Below are positions 26,180-34,940 of a stretch of 64,000 nt of DNA, in pieces; within the stretch, counting starts at the first letter, position 1; the number at the start of each line of letters is the position of its first letter. The stretch comes from Gemmatirosa kalamazoonensis (GTDB taxonomy: Bacteria > Gemmatimonadota > Gemmatimonadetes > Gemmatimonadales > Gemmatimonadaceae), in the NCBI RefSeq assembly GCF_000522985.1, contig NZ_CP007128.1, positions 4,014,220 to 4,078,219 on the forward strand. Reading direction: 5' to 3'. Made by a program: the position numbers and the translations under genes. Under the pieces are notes generated by a model. That model made no database searches. It was not told the origin of the DNA and saw only the letters and a list, made by a program, of their open reading frames with translations.

Positions 26180-27309
26180 GAGGCGTCGAGCCGGGCGAGC
26201 GCCGCCTCGGTGTTCCGCAGGAGCGACGCGAGGTCGAAGTTCGCCGTGATCCGCTCGCGACAGCGCTCGCGCACGTCGGCGTCGCGGGCGACGCGGAGGC
26301 TCCGCGCCCACGCATCGGCGAGCGCGGCGTGGTCGCCGATCGGCACCGACTCGCCCGTGTCGCCCACCACGCGCGCCGCGTCGCCGACGTCGGTCACCAC
26401 GCACGCCGTACCGCACGCCATCGCCTCGCCGACGACGTTCGGGAAGCCCTCGCCGAAGCGGGAGCAGAGCGTGAGCAGGTCGAGCGCGTTGTACACGGCC
26501 TCGACGTCGCGCCGTGGCGGGGACCACTTGATGCGATCGGCCACGCCCAGCTCCGTGGCGAGCGCCGTCACGCCGTCGACGTACGCGGCAGGGCCCTCGC
26601 CGACGAACACGAACCGCGTGGCGGGACACGAGGAGACGAGCCGCGCCGCGGCGCGCACGAACGTCGCGTGATCCTTCATCGCGTCCCACCGGCCGACGAG
26701 GCCGATGACCGGCGCGTCGACGTCGATCCCCCACTCCGCTCGCGCACGCACGCCCGCCGCGGGATCGGGGCGGAAGCGGCAGACGTCGATGCCGTTAGGC
26801 ACCACGGTCATGCGCTCGGCCGGATACCCCTGCGCCGCATGGAACTCGGCCCCGACCCACGAGTTGCAGATGATGAGGTCCGCCGCGCGCGCCGCGACCC
26901 GCGTGGCCGCGAACAGCGAGCGCGCGGCGCGGTCGTACACCGAGAAGTCCACCGACGACGCCCGCACGCCCCACACCACGCGCGCGCCGCGCAGCAGCGG
27001 TCGCAGCACGGCGAGCAGCAGGTTCGCGTCGGGCAGATAGCCGTGCACGATCGCGGGCCGCTCCGCGCGCAGCACGGCGAGCAGCCGCCGGCCGAAGCCG
27101 ACGACGTCCCACCGGTCCCGCTTCCCGACCACCACGTGGCGCACGCCGGCGCGCTCCAGCTCCGCGTCGAGCGCGTGGCCGCCGTAGAACGTCACGACCA
27201 CCACGTCGCGACCCGCGGCGTGCATGCCGCGCGCGAGCTCCACCAACTGACGCTGTGCACCACCGACGCCGAGCGACCGGATGAGGAACGCGATCCGGCC
27301 ACCGCTCAT
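26176..27309 (-). CDS. Glycosyltransferase family 4
   Basis: The product has 377 residues, with IAFLIRSLGVGGAQRQL at the N-terminus, HGYLPDANLLLAVLRP, VVPNGIDVCRFRP, GLVGRWDAMKDHATFV and SRFGEGFPNVVGEAMACG at the donor site. It is paralogous to the following gene. Its ATG at 27309 overlaps the methyltransferase stop. The octamer CGTTAGGC in the PNG codons uses the rare proline codon CCT. Specificity is unknown. Confidence 0.87.
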   Translation of the reverse strand: MSGGRIAFLIRSLGVGGAQRQLVELARGMHAAGRDVVVVTFYGGHALDAELERAGVRHVVVGKRDRWDVVGFGRRLLAVLRAERPAIVHGYLPDANLLLAVLRPLLRGARVVWGVRASSVDFSVYDRAARSLFAATRVAARAADLIICNSWVGAEFHAAQGYPAERMTVVPNGIDVCRFRPDPAAGVRARAEWGIDVDAPVIGLVGRWDAMKDHATFVRAAARLVSSCPATRFVFVGEGPAAYVDGVTALATELGVADRIKWSPPRRDVEAVYNALDLLTLCSRFGEGFPNVVGEAMACGTACVVTDVGDAARVVGDTGESVPIGDHAALADAWARSLRVARDADVRERCRERITANFDLASLLRNTEAALARLDAS

Positions 27310-28160
27310 GCGTCGCGTCGGAACACGAACTCGTTGCACCCGTGCTTGCCGGCCACGGTGACGAGCGTCTGCAGGGAGAAGCCGCGCGGCTTCAGGAAGC
27401 GGAAGATCTCCTCCGGCGACGCGACCTCGAACGGATAGCCGCCCACCCAGTCGGCCACGTCGCGGTAGATGCTCATGCCGCGCCGCTCCTGCCCGCGGTA
27501 GCGCGCCAGCGGCGACCGGCCGCGCAGCACGTCCGCCACGAGCAGCTCCGTCGCGAAGAACGCGAAGAAGCCCCAGTGCAGCAGCGCCTTCGCCGGCGCC
27601 GGCGCGTGGTTGTACACGCGCTTCACACCCGTCCAGTAGCCGGACAGGAACGGCTGCTTGTTGTAGATGGCGATGAACAGCCGACCGCCGGGCGCGACGG
27701 GCAGCGTCGCGTGCTCGATCGCCGTCCACATCTGCCCCGTGTGATGCAGCACGCCCCACGAGTAGACGACGTCGAACGTGCCGAGCGAGCGCACGTAGTC
27801 GGCGTCGAGCACGGAGCCTTCCTCCACCGTCCACGCGGCGTCGTCCGCGAAGTAGCGGCGACGCAGCTCACGCGTGCACGCCACCGAGTGCGGGTCGTAG
27901 TCGAACGAGTGGACCCGCGCGCCGAGCCGGCGCGCGGCGAGGCTGAACAGACCGCTGCCCGATCCGATGTCGAGGAACCGCTTGCCGTCGAGGCGACCGT
28001 CCGGTCCCAGCTCCAGCATCTGCCGGAGCGACTGCTCGGCTTCGGCGATGCGCTCGTCGTTCAGCACGGCGAGGAACCGGCTCCAGTTCTTGCCGAACTC
28101 GAACCGCTCGCCGCGCGCGACCTCCTCGGCGTGTGCCTGCGTCGCGACCGCGCCGTTCAT
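27306..28160 (-). CDS. Class I SAM methyltransferase (tandem copy A)
   Basis: This 284-residue protein has a SAM-binding motif I (FLDIGSGSGLFSLAARRLGA), an acidic motif II (HSFDYDPHS) and a motif near YSWGVLHHTG. The flanking regions, starting FEFGKNWSRFL and ending with a GCNEFVF segment, mark a group often found in O-antigen and exopolysaccharide clusters, where they methylate sugars or related groups. It overlaps both neighbours by ATGA. The central 87 residues are identical to copy B and 140 bp of DNA (27724-27863) are identical to 28602-28741, while the C-terminal halves have diverged. Acceptor unknown. Confidence 0.88.
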   Translation of the reverse strand: MNGAVATQAHAEEVARGERFEFGKNWSRFLAVLNDERIAEAEQSLRQMLELGPDGRLDGKRFLDIGSGSGLFSLAARRLGARVHSFDYDPHSVACTRELRRRYFADDAAWTVEEGSVLDADYVRSLGTFDVVYSWGVLHHTGQMWTAIEHATLPVAPGGRLFIAIYNKQPFLSGYWTGVKRVYNHAPAPAKALLHWGFFAFFATELLVADVLRGRSPLARYRGQERRGMSIYRDVADWVGGYPFEVASPEEIFRFLKPRGFSLQTLVTVAGKHGCNEFVFRRDA

Positions 28161-28741
28161 CGATCACCTCGCGGCGCGGCCGGCGACGCACGCTCGAACA
28201 CGAACTCGTTGCATCCGACGCCGTTGCCGCACGTCTTGAGTCGCCGCAGCTCGTAGCCGCGGCCGCGGAAGAACGCGAAGATCTCCTCGGGCTTCGCAAC
28301 TTCGAACGGGTAGCCGCCGACCCAGTCGATCCAGTCGTGCAGCATCGACATGCCGCGCTCGCGCCGCTTCAGGCGATAGCGGCGCGCGGGGTTCGTGAGC
28401 GTGAGCACGTCCTTCACGCCGCCCTTCACCACCTGCCCGGCGATGAAGCCGCCCGCGATGAGCCACTTGCCGGGACGCGGCGCGCTCACGTACGCGCGCT
28501 TCAGCCGCTTGTAGAACGACGACCAGTAGATCTGGTGGTTGTAGATCGCGACGAACAGCCGGCCGCCGGGCGCCACGGCGCTCTCCGCGTTCGCGAGCGC
28601 GGTCCACATCTGCCCCGTGTGATGCAGCACGCCCCACGAGTAGACGACGTCGAACGTGCCGAGCGAGCGCACGTAGTCGGCGTCGAGCACGGAGCCTTCC
28701 TCCACCGTCCACGCGGCGTCGTCCGCGAAGTAGCGGCGACG
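27724..28741. repeat. 140-bp identical direct repeat in two methyltransferase genes
   Basis: Bases 27724-27863 are identical to 28602-28741 (offset 878 bp). Beyond 27864 the similarity continues to about 27960 with only scattered changes (for example 27864 C/T, 27870 A/G), many of them silent. Both copies encode the SAM-binding core. The block could recombine to delete or fuse the two genes. Confidence 0.85.
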
Positions 28742-29023
28742 TAGCTCGCGCGTGCACGCCACCGAGTGCGGGTCGTAGTCGAACGAGTGGACGCGCGCGC
28801 CGAGCCGGCGCGCGGCGAGGCTGAACAGACCACTTCCCGAGCCGATGTCCAGGAAGCGGACGCCGTCCAGCCGGCCGTCGGCTCCGAGATCGAGCATCTC
28901 GCGCAGCGAGCGCTCGGCCTCCGCGATCCGATCCTCGTCGAGGACGTGAAGGAACCGGCTCCAGTTCTTCCCGAACTCGAAGCGCTCTCCGCGCTCGATC
29001 TCTGCTGCGTGTGCTCCCGTCAT
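28157..29023 (-). CDS. Class I SAM methyltransferase (tandem copy B)
   Basis: This 288-residue paralogue of the next gene has the same N-terminal FEFGKNWSRFL, the same motif I block (FLDIGSGSGLFSLA) and the same YSWGVLHHTG, but a different substrate-side C-terminal half (YNHQIYWSSFYKRLKRAYV). The shared core is identical at protein level over 87 residues, suggesting recent gene conversion that has homogenised the SAM-binding part while the acceptor part stays distinct. The gene starts six bases after the polymerase stop. Confidence 0.88.
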   Translation of the reverse strand: MTGAHAAEIERGERFEFGKNWSRFLHVLDEDRIAEAERSLREMLDLGADGRLDGVRFLDIGSGSGLFSLAARRLGARVHSFDYDPHSVACTRELRRRYFADDAAWTVEEGSVLDADYVRSLGTFDVVYSWGVLHHTGQMWTALANAESAVAPGGRLFVAIYNHQIYWSSFYKRLKRAYVSAPRPGKWLIAGGFIAGQVVKGGVKDVLTLTNPARRYRLKRRERGMSMLHDWIDWVGGYPFEVAKPEEIFAFFRGRGYELRRLKTCGNGVGCNEFVFERASPAAPRGDR

Positions 29024-29029
29024 TCGTTC

Positions 29030-30466
29030 TCAGACAGCGCTGGTACCCGGACTGATGCCCGAAGAATCTACCTGGCCCGCACGCAGCACGCGATCGGGGC
29101 GCAGCACATCCCACACGAACGGCGCCACGAGCAGCGCGGCGAGGGCGACGAGGTAGATCCCCGCCATCATCACCTGCACCGGGTCGGCGTACATCACGCG
29201 GAACGCGACGAAGAACAGCGACGACGCACGCACGATCGACCCGAGCCCCGAGCGCGTCGCCGGCAGCCGTCGCTCGCACACCGCGACGAGCCGGCCGAAC
29301 CCGAACGCGACGATCACCACGCCCACGATCCCCGCGCTGAAGTAGCCGAGGCTCACGACGTCCACCGGGATGCCGCCGAGCAGGTCGCCGAACAGCGACG
29401 TGTTCACCGTCGACACCGACGGCGTGTGGCGGATGTTGAACAGCCGCTGCGGGATCAGGTACACCACGGCGAGCGGGAAGTCGAGGAACCAGCGATAGGC
29501 CTCGCGCGTCGGCACCGACACGATCACGTTCGCCAGCGTCACGTCCGGGAACGCGAACTCCAGCAGGAACAGGTTCAGCGCGTAGAAGCTGTCGGTGCGC
29601 AGCGACGCCCACTGCCGCGCGAGCAGCCCCGGATCGGACACGACGAGGAAGAGCTGACGGCCGAACAGCACGAGGGCCGCGAACCCGAGAAGCCCCAGCA
29701 CGACCGTGCGCGCGCGGATGCCGCCACGCCGCACCGCGCCCGCCGTCGGGAACGAGACGAGGTACGCGACGAGCTGCAGTCGCCCGGCGTGGTGGAACAG
29801 GATCGCGAGCGACATCACCACGGTGACGGCAAGCATCACCATCGCCGCCGCGCGCCGAGCACGCCGACGCTCGTCGATCGTGACGGCGTAGAAGCAGAAC
29901 GATGCGCTGAGCGAGAACAGCGCGACGTTCTTCAGGAACGCGAACGCGGATTCCGTCGGCGGCTCGCCGCCGCGCGCCGCGACGCCGGAGATGAGGAACA
30001 CGAGCCAGCCGCCGATCTGACTGACGTACAGCAGCAGCGCGCCGCCGCCGACGATCGCGAGCACCACGCCGGCGAACATGACGTAGCCGGGCGACAACGA
30101 CGCGAGCCCTGCGCCCTTCGGCCGGCCGTTCGACACGGGCGCGGCCGGCGCGCGCCGCGGACGCCGCATGCCGCGGTGGTAGCCGGCGACGATGCACAGG
30201 TACGCGACGAGCGACGTCGTCGACGCGAGCGCGAACGGCTCCGAGCCGAACGGGTTCGTGAACACCCAGTCGAAGCTGCGCTCCGGGAACGAGCGCAGGT
30301 CCACCGTGGACAGGTAGAGCGGCACGACGACGAACGCCATGAAGTACACGGCGCTCGTGAAGCGCATGAAGTCGAGCGCGAGCCACCGCGGCTGCCGCCA
30401 CCGCTCGGCCACGAGGATCACGATGCCGAGCACGATCGGCATCACCATCGACAGCGCGTCGCTCAT
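29030..30466 (-). CDS. O-antigen polymerase (Wzy-like) membrane protein
   Basis: This 478-residue protein has around 12 hydrophobic segments and a large loop in its C-terminal half (FNIRHTPSVSTVNTSLFGDL), a layout seen in oligosaccharide repeat-unit polymerases, which are poorly conserved in sequence. Genes on both sides (flippase, methyltransferases) support polymerase as the role. The start at 30466 overlaps the flippase stop by ATGA. It resembles the Wzy group more than the Wzy_C ligase at 10888. The call rests on topology and context. Confidence 0.7.
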   Translation of the reverse strand: MSDALSMVMPIVLGIVILVAERWRQPRWLALDFMRFTSAVYFMAFVVVPLYLSTVDLRSFPERSFDWVFTNPFGSEPFALASTTSLVAYLCIVAGYHRGMRRPRRAPAAPVSNGRPKGAGLASLSPGYVMFAGVVLAIVGGGALLLYVSQIGGWLVFLISGVAARGGEPPTESAFAFLKNVALFSLSASFCFYAVTIDERRRARRAAAMVMLAVTVVMSLAILFHHAGRLQLVAYLVSFPTAGAVRRGGIRARTVVLGLLGFAALVLFGRQLFLVVSDPGLLARQWASLRTDSFYALNLFLLEFAFPDVTLANVIVSVPTREAYRWFLDFPLAVVYLIPQRLFNIRHTPSVSTVNTSLFGDLLGGIPVDVVSLGYFSAGIVGVVIVAFGFGRLVAVCERRLPATRSGLGSIVRASSLFFVAFRVMYADPVQVMMAGIYLVALAALLVAPFVWDVLRPDRVLRAGQVDSSGISPGTSAV

Positions 30467-31917
30467 CGCGTGTCGGCGGACACGACCTTCTGTCCCGTCG
30501 CGCCGAGCACCATCGCGCGTACGCGCGCGCGCACGCCCATGACGTCGAGGGCAACGAGCGCGGCGCCGTAGACCGCCGTGCCCACCGCGGCCTGCAACAG
30601 CAGTCCGACGACGCCGTCGATCGACCGCAGCGGAAGGATCGCGGCCGCCATCGCCGCCGTGGCGAGCACGATGCGCCCGAGCTGACTCCACGGCACCGGC
30701 AGCCGGCACTCGCGCCGACCGAGCCACCAGCTCACGGTGAGCCCGACCAGATAGCCGGCGAGCGTGGAGTACGCGGCGCCGAGCACGCCGCGCGTCGGGA
30801 TCCAGAGGAGATTGAGCGCGAGGTTCACCACCGCACCGCAGGCCACCGCCGCGACCTGGAGCCGCGTCTTGCGCGAGAGCTGGAACGCGATGTCGAAGTA
30901 GTAGCTCTTGAGTCCCAGCACGAGCGCGGCGAACGCGATCCACGGGAGGATCTCCCGCCCCGTCTCGCGGTACGCCGTCGCGAGCAGCGTCGTCGTGAGC
31001 GCCGGCGCGCACAGCGCGAGCCCCATGGCGGCGGGCATCGCGAGGGCGGCGAGCAGCGTGCAGTGCCGCTCGAGCTGCCCGCGCGCGCCGTGCATGCCGC
31101 CGCGCTCGAACGCGCGCACCGTGATCGGATACGCGGCGAGGTTCACCACGATCATCAGCATGCCGAGCGACTGCTGCGCGAGGTCGTAGCTCACCGCGTA
31201 CACGCCGACCGTCGACGCGCCGTGATACGCGCCGAGGAACAGCCGGTCCGACGTGCTGACGATGTACTCGAACGCGAACGTGAGCGTGAACGGCAGCCCG
31301 AACACGAGCAGCTCACGCACGATGTGCCGGTCGGCGCGCCGCACCGACACGCCGCTCCACTGCCGCAGCGCGGCCCACGCGCCGGGGAGCACGAAGCTCG
31401 CGGCGAGCGCGATCACGAGCCCCTCGGCGCCGAGGCCGAGCCGCGTCAGCAGCACGCCGCCGGAGATCAGCAGCGCAGCCTTCGCGAGCGACATCATCCC
31501 GTACGTGACCGGATGCGCCGACGCGGTCGCGAACTCGAGGTTCAGCTCGAACCATCCCTGCGCGACGAGCATCGCGACGCCGGCGACGACGAGCCACGGC
31601 CCCACGACCATGCCGTTGCGCGCGAGCACGATGCCCACCGCGACCGCGCTCGGCACCACCGCGCCGACGAAGCCGAGCAGCACGCTCGAGCGCCACCGCA
31701 CCGGATCCTCGCCGTGCACCGCGTTCATGCGCAGCAGCCCGAGACGCAGCCAGTAGAACCCGAGCGAGTTGACGAGCGCGGCGACCGCCACGACGAGCGC
31801 GTAGCGGCCGTACTGGTCCGGCGTCACCAGCCGCGCGAACAGCACCAGCGCCGCGAAGTTCAGCAGCCCCGGGCCCCCGCGGGCCACGAGATAGAGCAGC
31901 GTGTTGCGGATCAGCAT
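30463..31917 (-). CDS. Polysaccharide flippase (Wzx-like), locus 2
   Basis: This 484-residue membrane protein has about 12-14 predicted helices. The N-terminal segment MLIRNTLLYLVARGGPGLLN, followed by ALVLFARLVTPDQYGRYAL, is the classic Wzx/RfbX opening. It would flip the lipid-linked repeat unit of the second glycan. The ATG at 31917 is preferred because it directly precedes the first helix. It lies 25 bases downstream of a methyltransferase and overlaps the polymerase gene. Confidence 0.87.
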   Translation of the reverse strand: MLIRNTLLYLVARGGPGLLNFAALVLFARLVTPDQYGRYALVVAVAALVNSLGFYWLRLGLLRMNAVHGEDPVRWRSSVLLGFVGAVVPSAVAVGIVLARNGMVVGPWLVVAGVAMLVAQGWFELNLEFATASAHPVTYGMMSLAKAALLISGGVLLTRLGLGAEGLVIALAASFVLPGAWAALRQWSGVSVRRADRHIVRELLVFGLPFTLTFAFEYIVSTSDRLFLGAYHGASTVGVYAVSYDLAQQSLGMLMIVVNLAAYPITVRAFERGGMHGARGQLERHCTLLAALAMPAAMGLALCAPALTTTLLATAYRETGREILPWIAFAALVLGLKSYYFDIAFQLSRKTRLQVAAVACGAVVNLALNLLWIPTRGVLGAAYSTLAGYLVGLTVSWWLGRRECRLPVPWSQLGRIVLATAAMAAAILPLRSIDGVVGLLLQAAVGTAVYGAALVALDVMGVRARVRAMVLGATGQKVVSADTR

Positions 31918-31942
31918 GCGCGCTCGCCCGTCGCGCACATGG

Positions 31943-32785
31943 TCACGGTGCCGCGTCTCGGCGCTTGACCATGAAGATCGAGTTCCCGAACTGCAGCAGC
32001 GCCATGGCGCGGAGCCACGGCGACTTCCGCACGCGCTCCAGCACCGCGTGGCGCACACGCGAGCGCATGCCGTTCGGGGGCGGCGGCTCCAGCACGTCCA
32101 GCCGCGAGTAGAAGTACGCGAAGCCGGCCAGCCGCCCGAGACGGCACAGGTCCGCGTAGGACCACCAGTGCACCGCAGGCCGCACGGAGTAGTTCGCCAG
32201 GCGCGGATCGAAGTGCAGGTGGTGGTGCACGTACGCTTCCTTCAGCGTCTCGGGGAACCAGTTGTAGAACGGCACCCGGTACTCGAAGTTCTTGCCGGTG
32301 AGCGAGAGCCGGTACCGGTTCGTCGTGTAGATGTAGCAGACGCCGCCGGGCTCCAGGACGCGGTACGCCTCGTTGATCGTCGCGAGCGGCGAGTCCACGT
32401 GCTCCAGCACGTTCTCCAGCAGCACCACCCGGCACGACCCGTCCGGGTACGGCAGCGCCTCGGCCGCGGCCGTGGCGACACGCGACGGATCGCCGAGAAA
32501 CCGGCGCGCGTCCTCCGCCATGAGCGGCACGGGCTCCACGCCGACCGCGTCGTAGCCCGCCTCGAGGAGCTGTTGCATGGCGATCGGCTTCGGGCCGCAG
32601 CCGACGACGACGACGCGCCGGCTCCCCGTCGACAGGTCGACGAGGCGGTCGATCCACCGGATGACGGCGAGCGCCTCGCTGCCGACTTCCTGATGCTGCG
32701 CGTAGTAGTCGGCGGCGAGCCGGTCGAGGCCCGGATACAGCTCGGTGAGGCGGCGGTCGTTAGGCGTCGTGATCGATTCTGCCAT
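31943..32785 (-). CDS. Class I SAM methyltransferase
   Basis: The product has 280 residues with motif I VVVVGCGPKPIAMQQLLEAG, acidic VGVEPVPL, and post-motif ENVLEHVDSPLATINEAYR followed by LEPGGVCYIYTTNRYRLSL. It is unlike the tandem pair at 27306-29023. Its position between asparagine synthase and the flippase in one minus-strand operon suggests modification of a sugar or lipid-linked intermediate. The octamer in its fourth to ninth codons (TTPND) again uses CCT-AAC. Confidence 0.83.
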   Translation of the reverse strand: MAESITTPNDRRLTELYPGLDRLAADYYAQHQEVGSEALAVIRWIDRLVDLSTGSRRVVVVGCGPKPIAMQQLLEAGYDAVGVEPVPLMAEDARRFLGDPSRVATAAAEALPYPDGSCRVVLLENVLEHVDSPLATINEAYRVLEPGGVCYIYTTNRYRLSLTGKNFEYRVPFYNWFPETLKEAYVHHHLHFDPRLANYSVRPAVHWWSYADLCRLGRLAGFAYFYSRLDVLEPPPPNGMRSRVRHAVLERVRKSPWLRAMALLQFGNSIFMVKRRDAAP

Positions 32786-32805
32786 GCGTTGAGGCGTCGT
32801 TGCAG

Positions 32806-34752
32806 TCAGGCCCGGGCCGAGTCGAGCCACGCCTCGAACATCAGCACCACCCAGAGCTGGTACTGCCAGTTGCGTCGGCCGCTCTGGTGCTCGTTCCACT
32901 TCGTCTGGACCGCGTCGGGGTCGAGGTACCCCTGCGCGCGCAGCCGCTCCGGCGACAGCAGGTCCGCCGCCCAGTCGTGCAGCTCGTCGCGCAGCCAGTG
33001 CGAGATCGGGATGCCGAAGCCCATCTTCGGGCGGTCCACCAGCGCGCGGGGCACGTGCCGGTAGAGCACCTGCCGCAGCAGCCACTTCCCCTGCCCGTCG
33101 CGCACCTTGTACTCGATCGGCACCCGCCACGCGAACTCCACCACGCGGTGATCGAGGAACGGCGCGCGCGACTCGAGCGACACGCCCATCGTCGCGCGGT
33201 CCACCTTCACCATGATGTCGTCCGGGAGATAGCTCACGGAATCGACGTACATCATCCGCGACACGAAGTCGTCGAAGCTCGGCCACCGATCGCGGTCCGA
33301 CAGCACCGTCGGGTGCTCGGGCGCGCCTAACGCGAGGCCGGACGGGTCGCGCCACGTCGTGAGGAACTCCCGGTACATCTGCTCGTTCGTTCCGACGTCG
33401 AGCACGCCCGCCAGCTTGTGGACGCGATCGCCAGCGATCTTCATCCGGCGCGACGCGGGGAGCGTGGCGTTGATCGCGTCGAACGCGCGGTCCCAGCCGC
33501 CCGGCGACACGGCCTGGATCCCCTTCGCCACGCCGCGGCGCAGCGGCACCGGCAGGTGCTTCAGCCGCCGCCACAGGCGCATGCTCCAGAAATAGCGGTT
33601 GTAGCCGCCGAAGAACTCGTCGCCGCCGTCGCCGGACAGGCTCACCGTGACGTGCCGGCGCGCGAGCTGCGCCACGAGGAACGTCGGGATCTGCGACGGG
33701 TCGGCGAACGGCTCGTCGTAGAGCGCCGGCAGCTTCGGGATCACCGCGAGCGTGTCCGACGGTCCCACCCGGAGCTCCGTGTGGTCCGTGCCGAGATGCC
33801 GCGCGACCGCCCGCGCGTGCTCGGCCTCGTCGTACTCCTTCTCCTCGAAGCCGATCGTGAACGTGCGCACGGGTCGCGCGCTCTGCTTCTGCATGAGCGC
33901 CACGATGAGCGACGAGTCGAACCCGCCGGAGAGGAACGCGCCGAGCGGGACGTCGGAGACCATCTCCTCGCCGATCGTCTCGGAGAGCCGGCGCTCGCAC
34001 GCCTCGATCAGCTCCTCCTCGCCGAGCCGGAGCGGGTCGCGCGTGCCCGACTCGGCCACCTCGCGCGCGTTCCAGTAGCGGGTGGTCGTCGGCTCGCCGA
34101 GTGCCGAGCGGAACGACAGCACCGTGCCGGGCACGGCCTTCCGCACGTTCGAGAAGACGGTGTACGGCGCCGGGATGTAGCCGTGCCGCATGAGCAGCGC
34201 GATCGCGCTCCGGTCGATGTCGCCGCTCCAGCCGGGATAGGCGCGCAGCGCCTTCAGCTCCGAGCCGAACAGCAGCGTGCCCCCCGCCGTCCCGTAGTAG
34301 AGCGGCTTCTCGCCGATGCGGTCCCGGATGAGGTGGAGCGTCCGCTCCTCCCGGTCCCAGAGCGCCATGGCGAACATCCCGGCCAGCCGCTTCAGCGTCG
34401 GGACGAGCCCCCAGCGCTCGAACCCGGCGAGCATGACCTCGGTGTCCGAGTGCCCGCGGAACGCGTCGCCGGCGCGCTCGAGCTCTGCGCGCAGCTCCCG
34501 GAAGTTGTAGATCTCGCCGTTGAAGATCAGCTCGTAGCGACCGCTCCGGGACGCCATCGGCTGGTGCCCCGCGGCCGAGAGATCGATGATCGACAGCCGG
34601 CGGTGGCCGAGCCCCACGCCGCTCGCGTCATCCCACCAGGCGCCCTCGTCGTCCGGACCCCGGTGCCGGATCGCGCCGGTCATCCCCGCGAGCAGCTCGG
34701 CGGCCGGGACGGGGGGGCGCATTGTGGTCCAGAAGCCGGCGATGCCGCACAT
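32806..34752 (-). CDS. asnB: Asparagine synthase (glutamine-hydrolysing)
   Basis: This 648-residue enzyme has an N-terminal class II glutamine amidotransferase domain beginning MCGIAGFW, with Cys 2 as the nucleophile that becomes N-terminal after Met removal, and a C-terminal synthetase domain with the ATP-pyrophosphatase loop LSGGFDSS. The GEIYNFRELR and HRGPDDEG motifs are also present. Family members in polysaccharide clusters often amidate uronic acids or other glycan carboxylates rather than making free asparagine, and the position as first gene of the sugar operon makes that plausible (inference). The start at 34752 is fixed by the MCG requirement. Confidence 0.93.
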   Translation of the reverse strand: MCGIAGFWTTMRPPVPAAELLAGMTGAIRHRGPDDEGAWWDDASGVGLGHRRLSIIDLSAAGHQPMASRSGRYELIFNGEIYNFRELRAELERAGDAFRGHSDTEVMLAGFERWGLVPTLKRLAGMFAMALWDREERTLHLIRDRIGEKPLYYGTAGGTLLFGSELKALRAYPGWSGDIDRSAIALLMRHGYIPAPYTVFSNVRKAVPGTVLSFRSALGEPTTTRYWNAREVAESGTRDPLRLGEEELIEACERRLSETIGEEMVSDVPLGAFLSGGFDSSLIVALMQKQSARPVRTFTIGFEEKEYDEAEHARAVARHLGTDHTELRVGPSDTLAVIPKLPALYDEPFADPSQIPTFLVAQLARRHVTVSLSGDGGDEFFGGYNRYFWSMRLWRRLKHLPVPLRRGVAKGIQAVSPGGWDRAFDAINATLPASRRMKIAGDRVHKLAGVLDVGTNEQMYREFLTTWRDPSGLALGAPEHPTVLSDRDRWPSFDDFVSRMMYVDSVSYLPDDIMVKVDRATMGVSLESRAPFLDHRVVEFAWRVPIEYKVRDGQGKWLLRQVLYRHVPRALVDRPKMGFGIPISHWLRDELHDWAADLLSPERLRAQGYLDPDAVQTKWNEHQSGRRNWQYQLWVVLMFEAWLDSARA

Positions 34753-34940
34753 GAGTCTCGGGGTGGAAATCGCGGCGGAGCGCCTGAGCGCAGCCATCCG
34801 TACGGGATGGCGGCCGCGTACCAAGGTTAAGCCGGGCCCGATGCGCGTACAACCGCACGGACTGGTCCGTCGGTTCCCGGTCGTGCCGCCCGTCACGGGC
34901 TGTGACGGACGGCACGTTCCCTTCCCCTCGTCGGCGTGGC
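34753..34940. other. 188-bp gap upstream of asnB
   Basis: No gene is seen. It holds the hairpin annotated separately (34882-34916) and, between that and the asnB start, the probable promoter region of the second polysaccharide operon, in which I find no convincing -35/-10 pair. Confidence 0.5.
34882..34916 (-). terminator. Hairpin after the arylsulfotransferase-like gene
   Basis: Arms 34882-34896 and 34902-34916 pair over 15 positions with one mismatch (CGTGCCG, then CCGTCAC, against GTGACGG and CGGCACG) around a 5-base loop GGGCT. It begins 25 bases after the stop at 34941. There is no T-run, so the terminator role rests on stem strength and position. Confidence 0.6.

Noticed and set aside
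17751-34752. One single polysaccharide locus
   Set aside because: Two flippases, two polymerase/ligase types and two initiating transferases make two pathways more likely.
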